Position numbers and translations under genes: made by a program
Notes under the pieces: model-generated
What the model was told of the DNA's origin: nothing
The model's input: only the letters and a program-made list of their open reading frames with translations
Databases searched by the model: none
In this document: positions 1 to 6,199 of the stretch, in pieces
Layout of the letters: each line of letters begins with the position of its first letter
Position numbering within the stretch: the first letter of the stretch is position 1
From: Acidimicrobiales bacterium
Lineage (GTDB): Bacteria; Actinomycetota; Acidimicrobiia; Acidimicrobiales; Palsa-688
Reading direction: 5' to 3'
Assembly: GCA_019241495.1 (NCBI GenBank)
Contig: JAFAWZ010000269.1
Coordinates: forward strand, 1 to 9,361
DNA: 9,361 nt

Positions 1-18
1 GTCCAGGACTGCGATCAA
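1..18 (-). CDS. hisH: HisH, glutamine amidotransferase subunit of imidazole glycerol phosphate synthase (first 6 codons only)
   Basis: Only the start of the gene is in the window. Reading leftwards from a TTG at 18-16, the codons give (M)IAVLD, which fits the usual HisH N-terminus (IAVLDYGIGN...). The TTG shares bases with the hisB stop TGA (TTGA overlap, 15-18). A purine-rich stretch, GAAAGGAA, sits about 5 nt upstream and is a good ribosome binding site, which supports this start. HisH hydrolyses glutamine and passes ammonia to HisF. The gene order hisD-hisC-hisB-hisH is common in Actinobacteria. The identification rests on six residues plus position, so the sequence left of the window must confirm it. 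Confidence 0.72.
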
Positions 19-614
19 AGGGTTCCTTTCGTGGACGGCACGCCTGTACCCTCCACGCGGACTGCGTCTCGAAACGCCCGGGCCACCGCCTTGAACGACG
101 CCTCGAGAATGTGATGGGTGTTGCGGCCCGAGATCATGCGGACGTGCAGTGTGACCCCGGCCGCCGTCACCAGGGCCCGCCAGAATTCCTCGGCCAGCTG
201 CGGGTCGAAAGGCGGGTTGCCGAGCGGGTAAGCCTCCCCGCCCGCACCAGGATCGACCTCGTACACGAGGAACGGGCGACCTGACAGGTCGAGTGCCACA
301 GAGATGAGGGCCTCGTCCAACGGGACGTCTATGGACGCGAAGCGGCGTACGCCGTCCTTGTCACCGAGCGCCTCGCGCAGGCATTCGCCGAGCGCGATCC
401 CGACGTCCTCCACGGTGTGGTGGGCGTCGACGGCCAAGTCCCCCGTCGCCGCGACGGACATGTCGAAGCCGCCGTGCTTGGCGAGCTGGGCCACCATGTG
501 ATCGAAGAACGGCAACCCGGTCTGCACGGCGGCCGCTCCGGCACCGTCTATGTCGAGGGTTATGTCGATGGTCGTCTCTTTGGTGGAGCGCGACCGCGAC
601 GCCTGGCGCTTCAC
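15..614 (-). CDS. hisB: HisB, imidazoleglycerol-phosphate dehydratase (monofunctional)
   Basis: This enzyme dehydrates D-erythro-imidazole glycerol phosphate to imidazole acetol phosphate in the cytoplasm, the sixth step unique to histidine synthesis. The 199-residue protein is the length of the stand-alone dehydratase and has no phosphatase domain. Visible motifs are GLPFFDHM (33-40), the metal-binding HHTVED (65-70), GRNTHHILEASFKA (163-176) with the second histidine pair, and the conserved tail PSTKGTL. The frame is open further upstream, but I chose GTG at 614 for two reasons: it overlaps the hisC stop by 4 nt (GTGA), and GGGGAGG lies just before it. A residue run of about ten (GAGGEAYPLGN, near 123-133) falls where homologues usually have a shorter loop. 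Its product is the substrate of HisC encoded upstream after side-chain transamination. Confidence 0.96.
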   Translation of the reverse strand: MKRQASRSRSTKETTIDITLDIDGAGAAAVQTGLPFFDHMVAQLAKHGGFDMSVAATGDLAVDAHHTVEDVGIALGECLREALGDKDGVRRFASIDVPLDEALISVALDLSGRPFLVYEVDPGAGGEAYPLGNPPFDPQLAEEFWRALVTAAGVTLHVRMISGRNTHHILEASFKAVARAFRDAVRVEGTGVPSTKGTL

Positions 615-1669
615 AGGACCTCCCCGAGAGCTGCCAGGAACCGGTCGTTCTCCTCCGGTGTGCCGACCGTCACCCGCAAGCAACCGGCCAGGCCGGGCCA
701 GCTGGACGTGTCACGGACCAGTACCCCCCGATCCAGCAGGCCGGCCCACACCTCGTCGCCCTTGCGCCGCCCGGGCCGGAACAGGATGAAGTTGGATTGA
801 GACGGCCAGGCGGTGAGAGGAAGAGATGCGAAGGCGGCGAGGATGCGCTGGCGCTCGCGGACGATCAGCGCGACCCGCTCCTCCATTTGTCCGGCAAATT
901 TGAGGGCCAACCGGCCCGCCGCCTGCTTGAACGAGTCGAGGTGGTAGGGCAGGGCGACCCGCTCCAGGGCGGTCACGACCCGAGCCGGCCCGACCAGGTA
1001 GCCGAGGCGGGCGCCGGCCATCGACCATGTCTTGGAGAAGGTCCGGATCACGGCTAAGGGGCGCTCGTCGTCGATCAAAGACAGCGCCGACCACGCCGCG
1101 AACTGGCCGTACGCCTCATCGACGACCACCAGCCCGGGGGCGCCTTCCAGGACGGCCCCGACGGTGGGCGGGCTGTCGGCGAGGCCGGTTGGGTTGTTCG
1201 GTGAGCAGAGGAAGGTGAGGACGGGGTCCTCGGCGGCCTGCACCCGGGCCACTTCGTCCAGGTCCAAGGAGAAGTCCCGATGGCGGCCGCCCTCGGCCGC
1301 GGCAGTGCCGGTCAGGTGAGCGATGTGGGAGTGCAGGGCATAGGTCGGCTCGAACACAGCGACGCGCCGGCCGGGGCCGCCGTAGGCCAGACACAGGGAT
1401 TGGATCACCTCGTTGGAGCCGTTGGCGCAGAACACCTGCTCCGGGGCGACACCGTGGAAGGCCGCCAGCGCAGCCCGCAGCTCGCTCGCCGAGCGGTCGG
1501 GGTAACGGTTGAACTGGATGCGGTGCAGTTCGTCCACCAGCATCTCGGTCCACTCGGGCGGTGGCGGCAGGGGGGACTCGTTGGTGTTGAGCCGCACCGG
1601 CACCTCGACCTGAGGCGAGAGGTAGCCCTCGCGCAGGCCGAGATCAGGCCGGGGCTCGGGGAGGGTCAT
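611..1669 (-). CDS. hisC: HisC, histidinol-phosphate aminotransferase
   Basis: A PLP-dependent fold-type I aminotransferase that converts imidazole acetol phosphate plus glutamate to histidinol phosphate. The protein has 352 residues, normal for HisC. Class I/II landmarks appear in order: LNTNESP (27-33), CANGSNEVIQ (81-90), SPNNPTG (156-162), VVVDEAYGQF (181-190) with the cofactor-contacting Asp184 and Tyr187, TFSKTWSMAGARLGY (210-224) with the Schiff-base Lys213 and the phosphate-contacting Arg221, and LRVTVGT (331-337) with the substrate-carboxylate Arg332. The ATG at 1669 overlaps the hisD stop (ATGA, 1666-1669). I see no strong ribosome binding site, so translation is probably coupled to hisD. 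The longer open frame upstream is only antisense-like GC-rich sequence inside hisD. Confidence 0.96.
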   Translation of the reverse strand: MTLPEPRPDLGLREGYLSPQVEVPVRLNTNESPLPPPPEWTEMLVDELHRIQFNRYPDRSASELRAALAAFHGVAPEQVFCANGSNEVIQSLCLAYGGPGRRVAVFEPTYALHSHIAHLTGTAAAEGGRHRDFSLDLDEVARVQAAEDPVLTFLCSPNNPTGLADSPPTVGAVLEGAPGLVVVDEAYGQFAAWSALSLIDDERPLAVIRTFSKTWSMAGARLGYLVGPARVVTALERVALPYHLDSFKQAAGRLALKFAGQMEERVALIVRERQRILAAFASLPLTAWPSQSNFILFRPGRRKGDEVWAGLLDRGVLVRDTSSWPGLAGCLRVTVGTPEENDRFLAALGEVL

Positions 1670-2991
1670 GACCGGCCGCTGCTCGGGCCCGGAAGGCGCA
1701 ACCGGATGGACTCGGCGTGGGCGGCCAGCCCCTCGGACTCGGCCATGGCGATCACCGTTGGCGCCAGCCGCTCCAGGCCCGAGCGGTCCATGTCCACGAC
1801 GTGGATGTAACGGCAGAAGTCCGCGACGCGCAGGGCGCTTCCGAACCGGGCCGACCGGGCCGTGGGCAGGACGTGGTTGGGCCCGGCCGCGTAGTCGCCG
1901 GCGCTGGCCGGGGCCCACGGGCCGAGAAACACCGCCCCGGCCGAGCGGACGTCCGGCACCAGTGCCTCGGGGTCAGCGGTCATGAGCTCCAGGTGCTCGG
2001 CCACCACCGCGTTGGCCACGGCCATGGCCTGGTCGGGGCCGTCGACCAGCACGCAGTAGCCGCCCCGGGCCAGGGTCGCCTCGATCTCGGCCCGGCGGGG
2101 CGAGGCGTCGGTGAGGCGGGCGATCTCGGCGTCGATACCCGCGGCGGCCGCCTCCGACCAGGTGATCAGGTAGGCCAGACCGTCCGGTCCGTGCTCCGCC
2201 TGCACGATCAGGTCGACAGCGGCCAGGGTCGGGTCGGTCGAGTCGTCGGCTACCACAGCCACTTCGGAGGGCCCGGTGAAAGCGGACGGCACGCCCACCG
2301 TGCCCTCGCCGGCGACCAGCCGTTCGGCGATGGCGACGTAGCGGTTGCCCGGCCCGACGATCACGTCGACAGCCGGCACCGACTCGGTGCCATAGGCCAG
2401 GGCGGCGACCGCCTGGGCGCCCCCGATTCGGTACACCTCGTCCACCCCGGCGATGGCGGCGGCAGCCAGGATGGGGATCGCGAGACGTCCGTCGGGGCCC
2501 GGTGGCGAGCACATGGCCAGCTCGCCCACCCCGGCGACCCGGGCCGGCGCCGCGGTCATGAGCACGGTCGAGGCCAGCGGGGCCCGCCCGCCCGGCACGT
2601 ACAGCCCGGCCCGCTCGACCGGCCGGCGCAGCTCCCGGACCGACACCCCGTGGCGCGCGTAGGTCCCGTCGGGGTGGAGCTGGGAGCGGTGGTAGTCGGT
2701 GATGTTGTCGTGGGCCGCCTCGAGGGCCTGGCGCAGGGAGGCGGGGACCTCGTCGAGGGCGGCCTTCACCTCGTCGGGAGGGACCCTGATCTCGTCGATG
2801 CGCACGTGGTCGAAGCGTTCGGTGGCCAGGCGAAGAGCCCCGTCCCCGCCGCGTCGGACCTGGTCGAGGATGGTGCGCACGCTGGCGACGGCCGCCTCGT
2901 CGTCCACGACCACCGGGGCGGGCAGCCGGTCGCGCAGCGCCCCGGTGACGCCGCGGAGATCGAGGCTGGTGAGGGCCGGCATTGGATCCAT
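1666..2991 (-). CDS. hisD: HisD, histidinol dehydrogenase
   Basis: A zinc enzyme that oxidises L-histidinol to L-histidine in two NAD-dependent steps, the end of the pathway. Length is 441 residues from this start, typical for HisD. Conserved features are VPGGRAPLASTVLM (132-145), GPGNRYVA (213-220), the zinc ligands Gln264 and His267 in VQAEHGPDG, the catalytic pair Glu332-His333 in AEHLELM, the zinc ligand Asp366 in GDYAAGPNHVLPT, and His425 near the C-terminus. All key residues are present. ATG at 2991 and ATG at 2982 are both possible starts; neither has a ribosome binding site. Homologues begin about 10-15 residues before the IDLRG/LDLRG motif, which both satisfy. It is the first gene of the his operon, so there is no room for a long attenuator or T-box leader before the divergent gene. 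Confidence 0.96.
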   Translation of the reverse strand: MDPMPALTSLDLRGVTGALRDRLPAPVVVDDEAAVASVRTILDQVRRGGDGALRLATERFDHVRIDEIRVPPDEVKAALDEVPASLRQALEAAHDNITDYHRSQLHPDGTYARHGVSVRELRRPVERAGLYVPGGRAPLASTVLMTAAPARVAGVGELAMCSPPGPDGRLAIPILAAAAIAGVDEVYRIGGAQAVAALAYGTESVPAVDVIVGPGNRYVAIAERLVAGEGTVGVPSAFTGPSEVAVVADDSTDPTLAAVDLIVQAEHGPDGLAYLITWSEAAAAGIDAEIARLTDASPRRAEIEATLARGGYCVLVDGPDQAMAVANAVVAEHLELMTADPEALVPDVRSAGAVFLGPWAPASAGDYAAGPNHVLPTARSARFGSALRVADFCRYIHVVDMDRSGLERLAPTVIAMAESEGLAAHAESIRLRLPGPSSGRS

Positions 2992-2992
2992 G

Positions 2993-2998
2993 ATGGTA
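2993..2998 (-). promoter_or_regulatory. Possible -10 box for the his operon
   Basis: Read on the minus strand the hexamer is TACCAT, which matches TANNNT. Counting 7 nt on puts the transcription start near 2985, three bases before the second candidate hisD start (ATG at 2982). This would suit a nearly leaderless mRNA and explain the lack of a ribosome binding site. The neighbouring TAATAC (3001-2996) is an alternative box that would fit the ATG at 2991 less well. This is a motif match only. Confidence 0.25.
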
Positions 2999-3004
2999 TT
3001 AGCT

Positions 3005-3187
3005 ATGACCACTTACGCCGAACTGAGTTCTGTGGCCACCCGGCTGGACGAGCTGGTGGGGCGGGTGACCGAGATCGCCGATCGGTTGGCCGTCGACGAA
3101 CGGGACCAGGTCGGCCCCGAGCTGTTCGAGGTGGAACGGACGCTGCGCACCGCCTCGCGCCGGCTGAAGAGGGTGCTCGACCGGTAG
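3005..3187 (+). CDS. Small charged helical protein of unknown function
   Basis: I do not recognise this 60-residue protein. It begins MTTYAELSSVATRLDELVGR and has no cysteine, no membrane segment and no signal peptide. Hydrophobic residues (L, V, I) recur every three to four positions across residues 5-30 and 37-58, with Arg, Asp and Glu between them. This pattern suggests two amphipathic helices or a short coiled-coil hairpin that could mediate oligomerisation. The last 15 residues are basic (RTASRRLKRVLDR). It starts at ATG 3005, only 13 bp from the hisD start on the other strand, and has no ribosome binding site, so a leaderless mRNA is likely; GATGGT at 2992-2997 is a weak -10 candidate. 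Its codon use matches its neighbours. Head-to-head placement with hisD suggests shared control but does not show a role in histidine synthesis. Confidence 0.72.
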   Translation: MTTYAELSSVATRLDELVGRVTEIADRLAVDERDQVGPELFEVERTLRTASRRLKRVLDR

Positions 3188-3248
3188 CCGCCCCACCGCT
3201 GTACCTGGGCGCCCTGCGCCGCTCCGCCCCCGACCCCGGGCCCCCATT

Positions 3249-3263
3249 GTTAGCCGAGCTAAC
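3249..3263. repeat. Short palindrome GTTAGC-CGA-GCTAAC
   Basis: A perfect 6-bp inverted repeat with a 3-nt centre lies 62 nt after the stop of the small gene. Its left part, GTTAGCCG, occurs again at 3291-3298 at the edge of the large inverted repeat, so the two structures may be related. It could be a protein binding site or a weak hairpin. It has no following T-run, so I do not call it a terminator. Confidence 0.5.
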
Positions 3264-3278
3264 TGTGGACCGTTTCGT

Positions 3279-3327
3279 CGTTTGTGACGCGTTAGCCGCA
3301 AATAGTGCGCATAACGCGTCACAAACG
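3279..3327. repeat. Large perfect inverted repeat (16-bp arms), possible hairpin or cruciform
   Basis: The arms CGTTTGTGACGCGTTA (3279-3294) and TAACGCGTCACAAACG (3312-3327) are exact reverse complements, separated by 17 nt. The spacer can fold further: CGCA (3297-3300) pairs with TGCG (3306-3309) around a five-base AATAG loop, leaving a 2x2 internal bulge. The whole 49-nt unit could therefore form an extended hairpin in RNA from either strand. It lies between the converging ends of the small gene and nth, so a bidirectional transcription end or mRNA 3' stabiliser is possible. There is no T-run on either side. The arms are less GC-rich than the flanks and each contains ACGCGT. A two-arm binding site for a DNA-binding protein is an equal alternative. 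Confidence 0.85.
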
Positions 3328-3331
3328 GGCC

Positions 3332-3345
3332 AACGCGTCACAAAC
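3332..3345. repeat. Third copy of the inverted-repeat arm motif
   Basis: AACGCGTCACAAAC at 3332-3345 is identical to 14 bases of the right arm of the large inverted repeat (3313-3326), in the same orientation, with a 19-bp period. It could also pair with the left arm (3280-3293), giving a competing hairpin with a longer loop. Two direct copies plus one inverted copy look more like a binding-site array or a chromosomal repeat element than a simple terminator. Confidence 0.8.
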
Positions 3346-3368
3346 AGCCACGGGAGGGCCGAGACCTT

Positions 3369-3391
3369 GGGCCAGCCGCTTGACCTGGCCC
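3369..3391 (-). terminator. Possible hairpin terminator after nth
   Basis: GGGCCAG (3369-3375) and CTGGCCC (3385-3391) form a 7-bp GC-rich stem with a 9-nt loop. It starts about 30 nt beyond the nth stop on the minus strand. There is no T-run, which is common for actinobacterial hairpin terminators but leaves the call weak. Confidence 0.35.
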
Positions 3392-3420
3392 CGTCCGCGA
3401 CGCCCGCAACCCGCAGCTGT

Positions 3421-4143
3421 CTAGCCGCCCGGCGCCGAGGCCCGGCCCCGCCGCGCCCCAGCCGACGCGCCCGCCCGCGCTGGCAACACGACCTTGAACG
3501 CCGACGGGCAGAAGTCGGCCAGCGCACAGTCGGCGCAGCGGGGCCGGCGGGCCACGCACACCCGCCGCCCGTGGAGGATCACCCTGAGGCCGAACGAACC
3601 CCACGACGCCGCCGGCAGCAAGGCACACACGTCCGCCTCGATCTTCACCGGGTCCGTCGACGCGGTCAGCCCGAGCAGCCTGGTGAGCCGGGCCACGTGG
3701 GTGTCGACGGCCAGGCCAGGCAGGCCGAAGCCGACGCTGCGGATCACGTTGGCGGTCTTCCGGCCCACACCGGGAAGGGTGACCAGGTCCGCCGTCTCCG
3801 TCGGCACCTCGCCCCCGAAGCGGCCTTCGATGGCCGCCCCCAGGCTGATGATGCTCTTCGTCTTCGAACGGAAGAAGCCGGTGGGGTAGATGATCTGCTC
3901 CACCTCGGCGGGATCCGCGGCAGCCAGGTCTCCCGGTCCGGGATAGCGCTTGAACACCGCCGGCGTGACCGAGTTGACCCGCTCGTCGGTGGTCTGGGCG
4001 GACAACACAGTCGCCACTGTCAGCTGGAACGGTGTCTCGAAGTCGAGCTCGCACAGCTCCTGGGCCGTACCTGGATAGAGCCCGGCCAAACGGCGATCGG
4101 TCTCTGACGCCCGTCCCTTGGCGGTCCTCGGCTTCCCAGGCAC
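3421..4143 (-). CDS. nth: Endonuclease III (Nth), DNA glycosylase/AP lyase with 4Fe-4S cluster
   Basis: A base-excision repair enzyme that removes oxidised pyrimidines from DNA and cleaves the abasic site by beta-elimination. The 240-residue protein shows LSAQTTDERVN (48-57), the helix-hairpin-helix LPGVGRKTANVI (123-134) with catalytic Lys129, VDTHVARL (146-153) with catalytic Asp147, and the cluster ligands Cys196, Cys203, Cys206 and Cys212 in the exact C-x6-C-x2-C-x5-C spacing. It is slightly longer than E. coli Nth, with a short N-terminal extension and a basic Ala/Arg/Gly-rich tail (221-240). I chose GTG at 4143 because a TANNNT -10 box lies 6 nt before it and the longer frame would run into the divergent mshD gene. 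There is no ribosome binding site, in keeping with a leaderless mRNA. It is transcribed away from mshD and towards the repeat region. Confidence 0.95.
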   Translation of the reverse strand: MPGKPRTAKGRASETDRRLAGLYPGTAQELCELDFETPFQLTVATVLSAQTTDERVNSVTPAVFKRYPGPGDLAAADPAEVEQIIYPTGFFRSKTKSIISLGAAIEGRFGGEVPTETADLVTLPGVGRKTANVIRSVGFGLPGLAVDTHVARLTRLLGLTASTDPVKIEADVCALLPAASWGSFGLRVILHGRRVCVARRPRCADCALADFCPSAFKVVLPARAGASAGARRGRASAPGG

Positions 4144-4149
4144 ACGGCA

Positions 4150-4155
4150 AGAGTA
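4150..4155 (-). promoter_or_regulatory. Likely -10 box for leaderless nth transcription
   Basis: On the minus strand TACTCT, a TANNNT match, is followed by 6 nt and then the GTG start codon of nth at 4143. That spacing would put the first transcribed base at or next to the start codon. No ribosome binding site is present, which agrees. No clear -35 element is visible. Confidence 0.6.
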
Positions 4156-4179
4156 GGGCTCGGCGGTCACCCGAGCCGG

Positions 4180-4185
4180 TACCCT
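4180..4185 (+). promoter_or_regulatory. Likely -10 box for leaderless mshD transcription
   Basis: TACCCT matches TANNNT and is followed by 7 nt and the GTG start of mshD at 4193, as expected for a leaderless mRNA. The same hexamer lies before the MaoC gene at 6590. It is 24 bp from the divergent nth -10 box, so the upstream promoter regions of the two genes overlap and polymerase binding may be mutually exclusive. Confidence 0.62.
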
Positions 4186-4192
4186 TCGGGCA

Positions 4193-5137
4193 GTGCGGCA
4201 CCGGATAGAGATCAAGACCCAGATGGGGCGCCCCGACATCGACGCCGTATCGGTCCTGCTGGCCGAGGCGACCGCCGCGGACGCCCATGCCGCCATCGAT
4301 GAGCATGCCTGGCTCGATCTGGTCCAAGGTGGCCGGGCCGGCTTCGCCGGCCTGGTGGCGTGGGCCGACGGGCACGACCATCCTGTGGGTTACGCCCAGG
4401 TCATGCGTGGCTCGGGCAGTTGGGCCCTCGAGTACGTGGTCGATCCCCACCACCGCACGCCTGGGAACACCGTCGGCGCGGATCTGGTCACCACGGCGGC
4501 CCAGGTCATCGCCCGAGCAGGAGGTGGTCATGTCCACATGTGGGTGAACCAGCCCCGGCCCGAGCACGACCGGGTAGCCCGCTCCATCGGCCTCCTCCCG
4601 GGCCGCAGCCTCTACCAGATGCGCCGGCCCCTCCCCTACGACCTCGACTCCCCCGACCCGGCGTTCCGGACCCGGCCCTTCCGGGTGGGTTTCGACGAGG
4701 ACGAATGGCTGGAGGTCAACAACCGGGCCTTTCATTGGCACCCCGAGCAGGGCGGCTGGGACCTGGCGACGCTCAAGCAGAGGGAGGCCGAGCCCTGGTT
4801 CGACCCGGGCGGGTTCCTGCTCCACGAGGACGTCGAAGGCCGCCTGGACGGCTTTTGCTGGACGAAGATCCACGCCGACCACGACCCGCCCCTCGGGGAG
4901 ATCTACGTCATCGCCGTCGATCCCGCGGCCCGCCACCCCGAGCGGGGACTGGGGCGCAAGCTGGTCGCCGCCGGCCTAGACCATCTCTACGGCGAGGGCC
5001 TCCTCACGGGAATGCTCTACGTGGACGCGGACAACGCCAAGGCCGTCAAGCTCTACGTCGACATGGGGTTAGTCGTGAACCACATCGACCAGGCCTACGT
5101 GGGCGACATCCCGGCTGCCGCGGCTTCCGTCCCATGA
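4193..5137 (+). CDS. mshD: MshD, mycothiol synthase (tandem GNAT acetyltransferase)
   Basis: The last step of mycothiol synthesis: it transfers acetyl from acetyl-CoA to the cysteinyl amine of Cys-GlcN-Ins. Mycothiol is the main low-molecular-weight thiol of Actinobacteria. The protein has 314 residues, the family length. Residues about 1-148 form a degenerate GNAT domain ending in YQMRRPLP. Residues about 160-306 form the catalytic GNAT domain, with VNNRAFHWHPEQGGW (175-189), PWFDPGGFLL (201-210), WTKIHAD (223-229), GEIYVIAVDPAA (235-246), the CoA-binding RGLGRKL (251-257) and MLYVDADNAKAVKLY (274-288). A two-residue extension (HPE) separates VDPAAR from RGLG compared with the usual VDPAAQ-RRGLG. 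The N-terminal domain lacks a clear R-x-x-G-x-G/A loop, so only the C-terminal domain is likely to be active. The GTG at 4193 is supported by the upstream -10 box. Confidence 0.93.
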   Translation: MRHRIEIKTQMGRPDIDAVSVLLAEATAADAHAAIDEHAWLDLVQGGRAGFAGLVAWADGHDHPVGYAQVMRGSGSWALEYVVDPHHRTPGNTVGADLVTTAAQVIARAGGGHVHMWVNQPRPEHDRVARSIGLLPGRSLYQMRRPLPYDLDSPDPAFRTRPFRVGFDEDEWLEVNNRAFHWHPEQGGWDLATLKQREAEPWFDPGGFLLHEDVEGRLDGFCWTKIHADHDPPLGEIYVIAVDPAARHPERGLGRKLVAAGLDHLYGEGLLTGMLYVDADNAKAVKLYVDMGLVVNHIDQAYVGDIPAAAASVP

Positions 5138-5144
5138 TCCCCAC

Positions 5145-6194
5145 GTGAGCAAGGCCGCGCACCGGGGCCCGTACGACCTCAGCCGGGAGGACCTGGCCGG
5201 CCTTTTGCCCGACGAGCCCCGCTACCGGGTCGATCAAGTGTGGCAGGCGCTCTACGGCCAATCGCGGCGGCTGGAGGAGATGACCGGCCTCCCGAAAGAG
5301 CTGCGAGCAAGGCTGGCCGATGAACTGTCACCATCGCTGACAATGCTGGCCGAGTCGCGTTCGACGGACGGACGGACGACCAAGTGGCTGTGGTCGGGAT
5401 CGGGTCGATCGGCCGTCGAGACGGTCCTGATGCTCTATCCGGACCGGGCCACGGTATGTGTTTCCAGCCAGGCCGGCTGCGCCATGGGCTGCAGCTTCTG
5501 CGCCACCGGCCAGGCCGGCTTCGTGCGTCATCTGACAACGGGTGAGATCCTCGAGCAGGTGGCCGCGGCCCGGCGGGCCGGGGGGTCCCGGCGGCTCACC
5601 AACGTGGTCTTCATGGGGATGGGAGAACCGCTCGCCAACTACGACTCGGTGTGGGGCGCGGTGACCCGCATACATGCCGACATGGGCATCTCGGCCCGCC
5701 ACATCACCGTCTCCACCGTCGGGGTCCTGCCTGGGATCCGCCGGCTGGCTCGCGAGGACCTTCCGGTCAACCTGGCCGTGTCCCTTCACGCCGCCAACGA
5801 CCGGCTGCGTAACACCCTCGTTCCGCTCAACAAGCGCTACCCCCTTGGTCCCCTGACCGAGGCGTGCCGGCAGTACCTGACCGCCAAGGGCCGGCGTCTC
5901 TCCTTCGAGTGGGCCCTCATCTCCGGGGTCAACGACCGCCCGTCCGACGCCGACGAGCTGGCCGGCCTGGCCCGGCCGCTCTCCGCCCACGTGAACCTGA
6001 TCCCCCTGAACCCGACCCCGGGCTACCAGGTCCGGGGGACCGACCCGGCAGGTGTGCGCCGCTTCCGGGACGATCTGAGAGCCCGGGGCGTGAACACCAC
6101 CGTCCGGCGCAACCGGGGCACCGACATCGACGCGGCCTGCGGTCAACTGGCGGCCCGGGCGGCGCGACTACCGCTCGAGCCGGTGCCACACTGA
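5145..6194 (+). CDS. rlmN: RlmN, dual-specificity 23S rRNA/tRNA adenine-C2 methyltransferase (radical SAM)
   Basis: It methylates C2 of an adenosine in the peptidyl-transferase centre of 23S rRNA and of A37 in some tRNAs by a ping-pong radical SAM mechanism, affecting translation accuracy. The protein has 349 residues. The cluster motif CAMGCSFC gives Cys112, Cys116 and Cys119 in C-x3-C-x2-C spacing. GMGEPL (158-163) contacts SAM. HITVSTVG (187-194), AVSLHAANDRLRN (211-223) and VNLIPLNP (283-290) are family signatures. Cys332 in DIDAACGQL matches the methyl-carrying cysteine. The presence of both the cluster and that cysteine supports RlmN, and nothing suggests the resistance variant Cfr. The GTG start lies 7 nt after the mshD stop without a ribosome binding site, so it is probably read from the mshD mRNA. 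Confidence 0.95.
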   Translation: MSKAAHRGPYDLSREDLAGLLPDEPRYRVDQVWQALYGQSRRLEEMTGLPKELRARLADELSPSLTMLAESRSTDGRTTKWLWSGSGRSAVETVLMLYPDRATVCVSSQAGCAMGCSFCATGQAGFVRHLTTGEILEQVAAARRAGGSRRLTNVVFMGMGEPLANYDSVWGAVTRIHADMGISARHITVSTVGVLPGIRRLAREDLPVNLAVSLHAANDRLRNTLVPLNKRYPLGPLTEACRQYLTAKGRRLSFEWALISGVNDRPSDADELAGLARPLSAHVNLIPLNPTPGYQVRGTDPAGVRRFRDDLRARGVNTTVRRNRGTDIDAACGQLAARAARLPLEPVPH

Positions 6195-6199
6195 TTGAC

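Noticed and set aside
2992..3004. His attenuator or T-box leader before hisD
   Set aside because: Only 13 bp separate hisD from the divergent gene, and no His-codon leader peptide or T-box motif is visible.
3005..3187. Antitoxin of a toxin-antitoxin pair
   Set aside because: It is small and helical, but no partner toxin gene adjoins it; hisD is divergent and nth is convergent and distant.
3279..3327. Rho-independent terminator
   Set aside because: The stem is strong, but neither strand has a T-run after it and a third motif copy follows; I kept it as a repeat of unknown role.
3279..3345. CRISPR array
   Set aside because: Only three copies of 14-16 bases, one inverted, with spacers of 17 and 5 nt; this does not fit repeat-spacer structure and no cas genes are present.
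1717..4107. A 796-codon open frame on the plus strand opposite hisD and reaching through the small gene, the gap and nth
   Set aside because: It is a by-product of high-GC codon use on the opposite strand; the translation is rich in G, R, H and P with no domain, and it crosses three well-supported features.
3338..4936. A 532-codon open frame on the minus strand overlapping nth and mshD
   Set aside because: The nth and mshD frames have complete family motifs, while this frame shows none and spans the divergent promoter region.
5145..6194. Cfr-type antibiotic resistance methyltransferase
   Set aside because: The protein has RlmN-like length and signatures, and lies among housekeeping genes with matching base composition.
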